Assembly (NCBI GenBank): GCA_964424355.1
Contig: CAYRIO010000001.1
Span: forward strand, 62,001 to 126,000
Reading direction: 5' to 3'
DNA length: 64,000 bases
From: CAZEHS01 sp964424355
GTDB lineage: Bacteria; Bacillota; Clostridia; Peptostreptococcales; Acidaminobacteraceae
Numbering within the stretch: the stretch's first letter is position 1; each line of letters starts with the position of its first letter. The notes below the pieces were generated by a model. That model saw only the letters and a list, made by a program, of their open reading frames with translations. It was not told the origin of the DNA and made no database searches. Below, in pieces: positions 8,947 to 17,290 of the stretch. The translations under genes and the position numbers were made by a program.

Positions 8947-11804
8947 ACCCATATCGGTACATCGTGCAGGGGCTCAGACTGTTGATGGCCGCCTTCCTGG
9001 TCATCACCCTGCTGGCGGTGGCGGGGCCATTTTTCAGCTATCATATGAATGCGCCAACACAAACCCAAGTCGCGCTCTTTCGTGGAGCAAATCAAAATAA
9101 TGACGGCGTGAACTGGGTCATCCGCAATCAAAAGGCCGCCCTTTCCGGGGGTGCTTCTGCGGATCTGATCTTCGTCAGCTCCGCCAAGAATTTCGAGGAG
9201 ACCGTGCGGAAAAATATCAGCCACAACACCGTGGTCTTTGAAATGCTCTGCAGTGAGATGGAAAAGGGTTCAGAGAGCCAAAAGCTTCTCAATCAGCTGA
9301 CTGGGGTCGATTTTTCCGGATTTGTCGGAAAGACGTTTCTGGATTTGGGAGACAGGGAGGAAGTGCCTGAGAATCTGATTCGTTCCTACGAGGCACTGTA
9401 TCAGGCAGAATGGTCCTTTTCGGGAGAAGGGCTGGTGCTTTTCAGTGCGGAAAATGTCATTGTGTTCTTGAAGGGAAAGGACTATTCCGGCAGGCTGACG
9501 CTGAAGGAGGATGCCCTGCAGGTTCCATACACCGGCTATTTCGAAGTCATTACGGCTCAGGGAAAGCCTTTGGCGGAGCTGAGACTGGACACCACTGAAA
9601 CGGGGGCCAAACGGCTCTCAGATTATGGCATGACCGGAAGCTTTCCAGCGCTTGTGAAGATTCACAGTCCCTTGTACGATGGGTATTACTATTCTGTGAA
9701 CCTTGGGAATCAGCTGGTGGATGTGCCTGCCAGCTACGAAAGCATGGCTTTTCTGATGCGGCACAAGGGGATTTATAATCGAATCACGGATGAAAAAGCC
9801 TATTGGCAGTGGTACGTCCCACGACTGGCCTCACTGATGCATACGAAGCACAGCTATGAATGGGCATCAGCGAAGGGTGCAGGAACACACACGTTTGTGG
9901 CAGATAACGCCAATATTTTTCGTGTAGACAGCTTGGGCAACCGATCCCCCTTTTTCATCAAGGGCATCAACCTAGGGGCTGCACTGCCTGGAAAGACTTT
10001 TACAGAGTTTCCTCAGGATAAGGCGGTATACCGGCACTGGATGGAGCAGATGCACAGCCTCAATGTGAATACCATCAGAGTCTATACACTGCTTCCACCT
10101 GCATTCTATGAAGCGCTGCATGATTATAATGCGGGGAGGGATGAGCCGCTTTACCTGCTTCAGGAGATATGGCCGGAGGAGCATCCCGCCAACGCCGACT
10201 ATTTAGGAAAAGCCTACAACCAGGGCTACCGGAATGAAATTGCATGGACCATCAGTGCCATGCACGGAGATGTGAACATACCCAAAAGAGACTACCGTGC
10301 ATATGGGTTCTACCACACCGATGTGTCAGAGTACATATTGGGCTATCTGGTGGGGCGAGAGATGGAACCCCAGGAGGTCATGACCACAGATCGCCTGAAT
10401 CAGGGGTATGCTTTCAAAGGGGCCTATTTCTATTCGGACCCCGATGCCAGCCCGACAGAGGCCTGGTTAGCCGGTTCCTGTGACACCGTTCTTCAAATCG
10501 ACAGCGAGAAGTATGGTGACAAGCACCTGGCGGCAATTGTCAGCTGGCCCACCCTGGATCCGCTGTCCCATGACAGTGAATGGAATTCCAGTGGCGACAA
10601 GTCTTTGCAATACAATGACAGCGCTGTTGTTGATATCGGACATATCGGGGTAGAAAAAAGCAAGGTAGCGGGTTTTTTTGGTGCCTATCATATCTATCCC
10701 AATTATCCTGACTTCATGAATCTGGATTCCGAGTATGAAGGGTATAACGATGGTGCGGGCCAGTTGCGTTATGGCGGCTATCTGAAGGCATTTATGGCAC
10801 AGCATACCCGGTATCCCGCTGTTGTGGCGGAATACGGGATTTCAACCAGCATGGAAAGCGCCCATTACAGTCCGGATGGCTTACACCACGGCGGGCTGTC
10901 CGAACAGGAGCAGGCTCAGGGCATCGTGCGGATGACGGACGCAATCTTCCGGGAAGGGTACTCCGGGGCCGTGGTTTTCGAATGGATGGATGAATGGGCC
11001 AAGAAAACATGGACCACTGAGCCGTTCATGATCCCCTACAACCGGCACATGCTTTGGCACAACGCCCTGGATCCGGAGCAGAACTATGGTCTGATGGCTT
11101 ACCGTGAATCGGATCCTGTTTACGGTGCCGACAAGAACACCGCAGGGATGGTGAAAAACTTCAAGGGCATACGGATTGGTCAAAATGAGGCGTATCTGTT
11201 TATTGACATGACATTCAACGATGCCGGAGAGATTGGAAAGCCCTTTGAGTTGGCCCTCAGCACCGATTCTGAGCGGGGAACTCCGGATAAATGGGAATTC
11301 TTGCTGAAATTCAGGGATTCGTCGGAGCTGCTGGTAAACCCGGGTTATAACTGGACGAAGGGCAACTATCAGGCCATTGCTGCAGATTTCACAGCCTTTG
11401 AGAGACTCGAACAGGTAACGAATACAGAGAATACGACAAAGTCCGGCGTCAAGACACCAGCCGTGTCTCAAAATCTGAGCGCTCTTAGGAAGGGCTCATT
11501 CCTGATTCCTCAGAACAGCATTCAGGTCAGCGGGAATCATGTTGTGATAAGAATTCCCTATGGACTTTTAGGGATTTCAGATCCCTCATCGCAAAGGATC
11601 CTATCAGATGGGCGTCAACACATCACAACCGCGCTGGATTCCATTGAGACCGTAAAAAATGACGTTATTCGTTTTGAAATTCAGATAAACGGAGAAACGC
11701 TCTCTTTTACGGAGAAAATGACCGCCTGGGAAATGCCACTCTATCGGGAGGAATTGAAATCCGGTGCGGGGATTATTGGGAACCATTTTAAATCCCTTCC
11801 ATGA
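8943..11804 (+). CDS. Membrane-anchored glycoside hydrolase-like protein
   Basis: The 953-residue protein has an N-terminal membrane anchor (about 11-35) and a large extracellular part. From about residue 330 it resembles a TIM-barrel glycosidase (GH2/GH5 type): VNTIRVYTLLPP, a possible acid/base Glu in GREMEP (about 473) and a possible nucleophile Glu in VVAEYG (about 629), then EWMDEW (about 680). The last 220 residues look like a beta-sandwich. It starts at the ATG overlapping the TGA of the glycosyltransferase gene; an upstream in-frame extension lies inside that gene and is rejected. Glycosidases paired with exopolysaccharide synthases often trim or release the polymer, which is the inferred role. 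The exact GH family is uncertain. Confidence 0.75.
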   Translation: MNPYRYIVQGLRLLMAAFLVITLLAVAGPFFSYHMNAPTQTQVALFRGANQNNDGVNWVIRNQKAALSGGASADLIFVSSAKNFEETVRKNISHNTVVFEMLCSEMEKGSESQKLLNQLTGVDFSGFVGKTFLDLGDREEVPENLIRSYEALYQAEWSFSGEGLVLFSAENVIVFLKGKDYSGRLTLKEDALQVPYTGYFEVITAQGKPLAELRLDTTETGAKRLSDYGMTGSFPALVKIHSPLYDGYYYSVNLGNQLVDVPASYESMAFLMRHKGIYNRITDEKAYWQWYVPRLASLMHTKHSYEWASAKGAGTHTFVADNANIFRVDSLGNRSPFFIKGINLGAALPGKTFTEFPQDKAVYRHWMEQMHSLNVNTIRVYTLLPPAFYEALHDYNAGRDEPLYLLQEIWPEEHPANADYLGKAYNQGYRNEIAWTISAMHGDVNIPKRDYRAYGFYHTDVSEYILGYLVGREMEPQEVMTTDRLNQGYAFKGAYFYSDPDASPTEAWLAGSCDTVLQIDSEKYGDKHLAAIVSWPTLDPLSHDSEWNSSGDKSLQYNDSAVVDIGHIGVEKSKVAGFFGAYHIYPNYPDFMNLDSEYEGYNDGAGQLRYGGYLKAFMAQHTRYPAVVAEYGISTSMESAHYSPDGLHHGGLSEQEQAQGIVRMTDAIFREGYSGAVVFEWMDEWAKKTWTTEPFMIPYNRHMLWHNALDPEQNYGLMAYRESDPVYGADKNTAGMVKNFKGIRIGQNEAYLFIDMTFNDAGEIGKPFELALSTDSERGTPDKWEFLLKFRDSSELLVNPGYNWTKGNYQAIAADFTAFERLEQVTNTENTTKSGVKTPAVSQNLSALRKGSFLIPQNSIQVSGNHVVIRIPYGLLGISDPSSQRILSDGRQHITTALDSIETVKNDVIRFEIQINGETLSFTEKMTAWEMPLYREELKSGAGIIGNHFKSLP

Positions 11805-11831
11805 TGGTAGACTGAGAATAAGGACAGACCG

Positions 11832-11863
11832 AAAACGAAGTTGGCAACGACTTCGTTTTTTTT
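11832..11863 (+). terminator. Intrinsic terminator after the EPS cassette
   Basis: A 10-bp stem AAAACGAAGT / ACTTCGTTTT with an 8-base loop runs into eight T residues, 27 bases after the glycosidase-like gene. Confidence 0.9.
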
Positions 11864-11925
11864 AGTGTTATAATGTAAACCATAGCGAGAAATCTGCCAG
11901 CGTGGTGTAAGGTGGTAAACAGAGC

Positions 11926-13425
11926 ATGGAGATAAATGAAACACAAACGAAGAAACGCAGCTACCGTGCTGTTTTTTTAGGAATCAATAAGCAGTTTATC
12001 AGCATTAGGTGGAAACTCGTTTCCACCTATTTGCTATTGATCATGATCACGCTATTCCTGATCAATTCATTCATCCAGGTATCCCTGACCAATTCGGCCC
12101 TCCAGCAACGGAAGGTCCATTTGCTGACCCAGGGGAACATCATCGCCAACCGGGTGGGGCCGAACCTGTATGCCATCGATAAGGAGCATACGCGGCTCTA
12201 CCTTGAGAAGGTCGTGGTGAATCTGAGCCTGGATCTGAAATCTCGGGTCATGGTGACCAATGTGGAGGGCAAGGTCCTGATGGATTCCTATGAGGAATAC
12301 CTGGGTCGGAACCTGATGGATGTCCGGGAAGTGTCCAAGGCCATCCAGGGAATCAGCGAAGTGAACCAATACCGTTTTCTGGATGTGGGGCGCGTGGTTT
12401 ATGTGGGGGTGCCATTGCTGGACAAAGGGAACATCATCGGATCCATCCTGGTGGTATCTTCCCTGGAGGAACTTTTTGGTGACGTGAAGACGACCATGCG
12501 GCAATTCATCATGCTGTCCATGCTCTCCATCATCTTTACGGGGGTTGTCAGCTTCTTCTTCGCGGATATCATTTCCACCCCGGTGGAAAGGCTCACAGAC
12601 GTGGTAAAGGGCGTTACCCAGGGCCGTACAAACCTGCGGGCGGCAGAAGACGGCAATGACGAGCTCGCCAAGCTTTCCAGCTCCTTCAATCAGATGATCA
12701 GCCGCCTGTCTCAGATAGACGACCAGCGGAAAACCTTCGTATCCAACGTGTCCCACGAGCTGCGGACCCCCCTCAGTTCCATAAAGATCCTCAGTGAATC
12801 CCTGCTGCATAATCCTACCGTGAAGCCAGAGGTCTACCAGGAATTCCTGATAGACATCAATACGGAAGTGGACCGGTTGAACAATATCATCAATAATCTG
12901 CTCTACCTGGTGGACCTTGAAAAAGAGGGAATGAAGCTGGATTACAGCCTCACATACCTGAACTGGCTGATCCGGAATGTGGTGGCTTTCCTGCGGCCCC
13001 TGGCACAGCAGAAGAACCTGACCCTCACGTTTGAAGAGCGGGAGGAATGCCAGATTTATGTGGACAAGGAACGGATTCAGCAGTGTCTGATCAACCTCAT
13101 CGCCAACGGGATCAAGTTCACCCCTGAGGGTGGATCGATCGTCGTGCGGCTGAATCAGGAGAAAGAGCATGGCATCATAGAGGTATCAGATACCGGCATT
13201 GGAATCCCATCGGATAAACTGCCCCTGATCTTCGATCGATTTTATCGGGTGGATGAAGCCCGCGCCCGTAACACGGGGGGGTCCGGACTGGGGCTGTCCA
13301 TTTGCCAGCAGATCATCAACCTCCATGAGGGCCGTATTGAAGTAACCAGCGAGAGCCAAAAGGGAACACGGTTCATCATCTATCTGCCTATTCCTGAGCA
13401 ATCTCCGGGAGGTGTCCTGTCATGA
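11926..13425 (+). CDS. Membrane sensor histidine kinase, WalK/PhoR-like
   Basis: This 499-residue kinase has two membrane segments (about 29-50 and 190-212) flanking an extracellular sensor domain. A HAMP linker (STPVERLTDVV) and the phospho-acceptor motif VSNVSHELRTPLSSIK (His about 276) follow. The ATPase boxes are N (INLIANGIKFTPEGG), G1 (SDTGIGIP) and G2 (GGSGLGLSIC). No PAS domain is evident between HAMP and the H-box. It overlaps the GerMN gene by 4 bases. The WalR-like regulator at 3155 is the probable partner, since regulator-kinase-accessory gene is the usual order in Firmicutes; here the pair is split by the cassette and its terminators. Confidence 0.9.
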   Translation: MEINETQTKKRSYRAVFLGINKQFISIRWKLVSTYLLLIMITLFLINSFIQVSLTNSALQQRKVHLLTQGNIIANRVGPNLYAIDKEHTRLYLEKVVVNLSLDLKSRVMVTNVEGKVLMDSYEEYLGRNLMDVREVSKAIQGISEVNQYRFLDVGRVVYVGVPLLDKGNIIGSILVVSSLEELFGDVKTTMRQFIMLSMLSIIFTGVVSFFFADIISTPVERLTDVVKGVTQGRTNLRAAEDGNDELAKLSSSFNQMISRLSQIDDQRKTFVSNVSHELRTPLSSIKILSESLLHNPTVKPEVYQEFLIDINTEVDRLNNIINNLLYLVDLEKEGMKLDYSLTYLNWLIRNVVAFLRPLAQQKNLTLTFEEREECQIYVDKERIQQCLINLIANGIKFTPEGGSIVVRLNQEKEHGIIEVSDTGIGIPSDKLPLIFDRFYRVDEARARNTGGSGLGLSICQQIINLHEGRIEVTSESQKGTRFIIYLPIPEQSPGGVLS

Positions 13426-14288
13426 AGCTCTCCCATCCCAAAACCCTGCTGACCATCGCCATCGGCATCCTACTTTTCATCAGCTTCACGAACCTGCAGA
13501 GCACCAGCTTCCCAACTCTTGAAAATGGCATTTCACCCATTCCCAAGGTCATGAAGCTGCCAATCAAGATCTACTTCATCGATCCCATGACCGAGCTGAT
13601 GGTTCCTGAAAACCGAACGGTTTCCATTCAGAACAACCAGCTGATTGAAAGCGTCATCAAAGCGATCCAGGCAGGGCCAAAGAACAAGAAGCTGATTTCC
13701 CCCCTGGATGAACTGGTGCGGGTCGAATCGGTTACCTTTGAAGGAAAAGTCTGTTATATCAATCTGAACCGGATCTTCATCGATAATCCTGTTTGGAACC
13801 AACAGAACAAAACCCTGATCCTTTCCACCCTGGTGAACACCCTGACGGAGTTGGAACAGGTTCAAAGCGTTCAGTTTTTGATTGAAGGCAAGCCCTTGGG
13901 AGAAGTTACCGAGGATGTACAGCCCAGCGCCCCGCTGAAGCGTAACGAGGCCCTGATCTATTCGGTTAAATCGCAGCCTATCGAAGTGGTGATCCAGTTT
14001 CTGAACAGCATTCAGACTGAACGCTATGATGTGGCCTATGATCTCATTGATTTTAAAAGCAAGGCCAGCCTGACCTATGATGAGTTTGCCCGAAAAATGA
14101 CGGTGGCCAGTACCCGGTATGAAGGGTTTGAGCGGAAAGTGCTTTTCTCCCAAAAGTTCAGCAACAGCCTGATGGTCTATATAAAATATGAAGCCATCCA
14201 TAAGAACCTATCCGGAGAATATGCAAGTTTCACAGAGTACTGGGAAATAGTGGAGGAAGATAAGCTTTATAAGGTGCTTTTGAAGTAA
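13422..14288 (+). CDS. GerMN-domain membrane-anchored protein
   Basis: This 288-residue protein has an N-terminal signal-anchor (about 8-25) and a GerMN-type domain at about 45-155 (IKIYFIDP, KVCYINLNRIF, QSVQFLIEGKPLG). An NTF2-like C-terminal part follows from about 185. GerMN proteins occur in spore germination and as accessory proteins next to WalK-like kinases, where they are thought to act outside the membrane on the kinase or the wall. It overlaps the kinase gene by ATGA, indicating coupled translation. A terminator follows after 49 bases. Function beyond the kinase link is unknown. Confidence 0.8.
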   Translation: MKLSHPKTLLTIAIGILLFISFTNLQSTSFPTLENGISPIPKVMKLPIKIYFIDPMTELMVPENRTVSIQNNQLIESVIKAIQAGPKNKKLISPLDELVRVESVTFEGKVCYINLNRIFIDNPVWNQQNKTLILSTLVNTLTELEQVQSVQFLIEGKPLGEVTEDVQPSAPLKRNEALIYSVKSQPIEVVIQFLNSIQTERYDVAYDLIDFKSKASLTYDEFARKMTVASTRYEGFERKVLFSQKFSNSLMVYIKYEAIHKNLSGEYASFTEYWEIVEEDKLYKVLLK

Positions 14289-14337
14289 ATAAAGTCCATA
14301 TTATGACGTGGCACTAGGTCTTCATGCCTATAAGGAA

Positions 14338-14382
14338 GAGGCCGGCTAAAAAAAATCATTTTTTTTAGCCGGCCTTTACTGC
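14338..14382 (+). terminator. Strong hairpin with A/T arms
   Basis: AGGCCGGCTAAAAAAAA pairs with its complement across a TC loop; the stem is about 17 bp. It ends the kinase/GerMN transcript. Confidence 0.85.
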
Positions 14383-14567
14383 GCTTATGCCAAGGGATGC
14401 ACGGGGAGACACAGAATAAATGTAAATCAATGGGTTTGCATAATCGGAATAGGTTTACTATAATCAAGTAATCCGCTAGACCTTTGTCGAAATTTGTCGT
14501 ATCTTGCATATGCAGTGGGCACTTGAGAGAATCAGACACCGGGATAGACAGGAAAAAAATTGAAAGA

Positions 14568-14691
14568 CAGCTGAGTCCGCAAGGAGCGGGGGATTATTTT
14601 CTCCGGGGTGAATTGCATGAGGGCCGAAAACATCGGTGACATGCATAGGGTCTGCTCTCGACCCGAATCCGTCAACTAACCTCGTAAGCTG
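14568..14691 (+). ncRNA. c-di-AMP riboswitch (ydaO/yuaA class)
   Basis: The region carries the ydaO-class conserved blocks: GGGGTGAATTGCATGAGGG, ATAGGGTCTGCTCTCGACCC, then GAATCCGTCAACTAACCTCG. Outer arms CAGCT (14568-14572) and AGCTG (14687-14691) close the structure. In this class, binding of c-di-AMP generally turns off the gene downstream, often cell-wall or osmotic genes. No separate terminator lies between the aptamer and the ATG at 14705, so control may act by an overlapping hairpin or on translation. Confidence 0.92.
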
Positions 14692-14704
14692 CAGAGAGGG
14701 TACC

Positions 14705-15370
14705 ATGAAAAGAAAGCATTTTTTAATGCTGACGATCGTTATGATCATCGGCCTGTTCTCCATTGCCTATGCGGAGACTGTTGCAAGCATCTCATCAGAC
14801 AAAACGAAAGCAGTGGAAGTAAAAATCGCAGAGGCGGTAGTGCCGGCACCTGCTCTGGTGACAGTTCCAGCGCCGCCAGTCGTTCCAAAGGCGTTACCCC
14901 GTCAAGGTGAACTGATCAATTGGTTTAATGGCGGAAATCAGGCGCTCCCAGCAGGCCAGGAAGTCACCATTGTGGATGTGAAAACAGGAAAGTCCTTCAA
15001 AGCAATGCGGACATATGGACATAACCATGCCGATATGGAAACGCTCACCAATGCGGATACCCTGAAGATGAAAGCAATTTGGGGTGGAAGCTGGAGCTGG
15101 GACCGCAGACCTGTGGTTGTGATCTGTAATGGAAAAACCATCGCTGCATCCTGTGCAGGCATGCCCCATGCGGGACTTGACGCTGCAGCGACCGAAAGCT
15201 ATGTGAAGAATCGCAGCGGCGGCTTCGGGTATGGTATGAATTTGGATAAGCTTAAGAAAAATGGCATGGATGGCCACTTTGATATACATCTTCTGGGCAG
15301 CAAGACCCACAGCAGCAACCGGGTAGATTCTCTGCACCAGGCTGCGGTTCACGTAGCTGCCGGACAATAA
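14705..15370 (+). CDS. Secreted protein under c-di-AMP riboswitch control
   Basis: This is a 221-residue exported protein. A signal peptide (about 1-22, ending AYA) is followed by a Pro/Ala/Val-rich linker (about 45-65) and a compact C-terminal domain. The conserved stretches are GHNHADMETL, IWGGSWSWDRRPV, GMPHAG, GGFGYGMN and GHFDIHLLGSKTH. This domain occurs in clostridial surface proteins, often beside peptidoglycan-binding modules. The clustered His, Asp and Glu suggest a metal-dependent hydrolase, but this is inference. The ydaO riboswitch directly upstream fits a cell-wall role. The start is the ATG at 14705 after GAGAGGG; a longer frame upstream runs through the riboswitch and is rejected. 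Confidence 0.85.
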   Translation: MKRKHFLMLTIVMIIGLFSIAYAETVASISSDKTKAVEVKIAEAVVPAPALVTVPAPPVVPKALPRQGELINWFNGGNQALPAGQEVTIVDVKTGKSFKAMRTYGHNHADMETLTNADTLKMKAIWGGSWSWDRRPVVVICNGKTIAASCAGMPHAGLDAAATESYVKNRSGGFGYGMNLDKLKKNGMDGHFDIHLLGSKTHSSNRVDSLHQAAVHVAAGQ

Positions 15371-15384
15371 TAACCGATCGCTCC

Positions 15385-15413
15385 AGCCGACTTTTAGAGG
15401 TCGGCTTTTTTTA
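15385..15413 (+). terminator. Intrinsic terminator
   Basis: AGCCGAC / GTCGGCT stem followed by seven T residues after the secreted protein gene. Confidence 0.9.
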
Positions 15414-15730
15414 TTGGGAAAAATAAGCATTCCATGGGTGGGTGATTAAGTTGCGTGCAAATATGGCACAATATGTAAATTCAGGCACTTTACATAACGA
15501 TGGCTTGGGTGATTTTACTTCAGGTGGTTTTGTTTTCAGCGCGTTAAAAAACGAATTAAAAATATTTCATACATCCTAAAAAAACCTCACAAGTGTTGAA
15601 ATATAATAATTTTGCGGGGATAACATTGTATACAATATAGCGATGTGATATATTGAGCATGCTTTTAAAGGGGCTTTTGTATCAGGCACTCATTCGTAAG
15701 TAAAAAAATTCAAGGAAAGAAGGGATCAAC
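15414..15730 (+). promoter_or_regulatory. AT-rich upstream region of the permease with a GTATAC-centred palindrome
   Basis: This gap of about 315 bases holds no gene. ATTGTATACAAT (15625-15636) is a perfect 12-base palindrome of the kind bound by FCD-type GntR regulators, and it lies about 95 bases before the permease. No matching regulator gene is seen nearby, so its use is inferred. Confidence 0.4.
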
Positions 15731-17086
15731 ATGGAAACAGGGTTACAAAAAAAATACGGTCTCTTGACTGCCATGGCGATGGTTGTTGGGATCGTAGTGG
15801 GCAGTGGCGTATTTTTTAAAGCAGAGAAGGTTTTGAGCTGTACAGGCGGAGATCTGAAGCTGGGGATCTTAGCATGGGTCATCGGTGGAATCATCATGAT
15901 TGCCTGTGCCTATTCATTCGCAGTCATGGCAACAAAGTATGAAAAAGTAAACGGCATTGTGGACTACGCAGAGGCAACGATGGGTTCTACCTACGGTTAC
16001 ATCGTCGGCTGGTTCATGACGATCATCTACTATCCGACACTCACCTCTGTACTGGCATGGGTATCAGCACGATATACCTGTGTTCTGTTTGGCGTAGAGG
16101 ACATCACCGGCGGTATCTGTATGACAATTGCCTGTTTCTTTCTGGTTTGCAGCTATGCGCTGAATGCCCTGTCACCGGTTCTCGCCGGGAAGTTTCAGGT
16201 GGCATCAACCATTATCAAGCTGATTCCGTTGGTGCTTATGGCGGTGGTTGGAACGATCTTCGGTCTGGCCAATGGCATGACGGTGTATAACTTTACACAC
16301 GTCGTCGATGCACAAGTGGCCTCAACCGGAAATGCACTCTTCACCGCACTGGTAGCTACAGCGTTCGCCTATGAAGGATGGATCATCGCAACATCCATCA
16401 ATGCGGAGCTGAAAGACTCTAAAAAGAATCTTCCCAGAGCCCTCGTAGGTGGAACATTTTTGATCATGATCGTTTATATCCTGTACTATCTGGGTCTTGC
16501 CGGTGCAGTGAAAAACGAAGTCATGATGGCGGGCGGGCAGGCTGGTGCCAAGCTTGCGTTTGAAACCGTCTTCTCATCGATTGGCGGCACATTGATTTTC
16601 GTATTCGTCATCATCTCATGCCTGGGCACGTTGAATGGCTTGATGCTCGGTTGTACAAGAGGTTTGTACTCACTTGCGGCAAGGAATGAAGGGCCCAACC
16701 CTAAAATGTTCAGTGAAATATCCGGCACAACAAATATGCCGACAAACTCAGCGGTTTTCGGATTATTGCTTTGCGGTTTCTGGCTTCTTTACTTCTATGG
16801 TGCCAATCTGACAGCGCCCTGGTTCGGATTCTTCAGCTTCGACTCATCCGAACTGCCTATTGTTGCGATCTATGCCATGTATATTCCAATTTTCCTGAAC
16901 ATGATGAAGGACAAGGAGCTTCCCGTATTCAAGCGGATCATTGCACCTCTGACAGCCATCCTCGGCTGCGTATTCATGGTTGTAGCAGCTTGTTTCTCAC
17001 ACAAGATGGCGGTCGTAGCGTTCCTGATCATCTTCGCCATCGTAACGATCGTCGGCCTGTTCTTTGCCAAAAGGAAGACGGCATAG
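15731..17086 (+). CDS. APC-family amino acid permease
   Basis: A 451-residue integral membrane transporter with about 12 hydrophobic segments. The first helix has the APC signature VVGIVVGSGVFFKAEKVL, in which the GSG stretch helps bind the substrate amino group. Typical later features include FAYEGWIIATSINAELKDSKKNLPRAL. It resembles the LAT/basic-amino-acid branch, but the substrate cannot be fixed. It stands alone, with a terminator hairpin behind it. Uptake of amino acids for fermentation would suit this organism, which is inference. Confidence 0.88.
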   Translation: METGLQKKYGLLTAMAMVVGIVVGSGVFFKAEKVLSCTGGDLKLGILAWVIGGIIMIACAYSFAVMATKYEKVNGIVDYAEATMGSTYGYIVGWFMTIIYYPTLTSVLAWVSARYTCVLFGVEDITGGICMTIACFFLVCSYALNALSPVLAGKFQVASTIIKLIPLVLMAVVGTIFGLANGMTVYNFTHVVDAQVASTGNALFTALVATAFAYEGWIIATSINAELKDSKKNLPRALVGGTFLIMIVYILYYLGLAGAVKNEVMMAGGQAGAKLAFETVFSSIGGTLIFVFVIISCLGTLNGLMLGCTRGLYSLAARNEGPNPKMFSEISGTTNMPTNSAVFGLLLCGFWLLYFYGANLTAPWFGFFSFDSSELPIVAIYAMYIPIFLNMMKDKELPVFKRIIAPLTAILGCVFMVVAACFSHKMAVVAFLIIFAIVTIVGLFFAKRKTA

Positions 17087-17112
17087 CTGTGTACTAAAGC
17101 AAGTGAAAAATA

Positions 17113-17157
17113 GGCTCTGGAGGCTGAATGATCCCAATTCAGCTTCCGGAGCCTTTT
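17113..17157 (+). terminator. Long imperfect hairpin with T tail
   Basis: A 17-bp arm pair beginning GGCTC and ending GAGCC, with one G:T and one mismatch, followed by TTTTG. It lies 27 bases after the permease stop. Confidence 0.75.
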
Positions 17158-17290
17158 GTATGCGAATGCGGTATGAATGTCCGCTATAAAAACGGCGGTA
17201 CCAAAGGCAGAGGGGATAACAATGAACTTGATTTGACTTTAAAGAATGGTGTGCCCCCTGGTTTTAAGAATTTGGAGCAGGAGCATGGGG

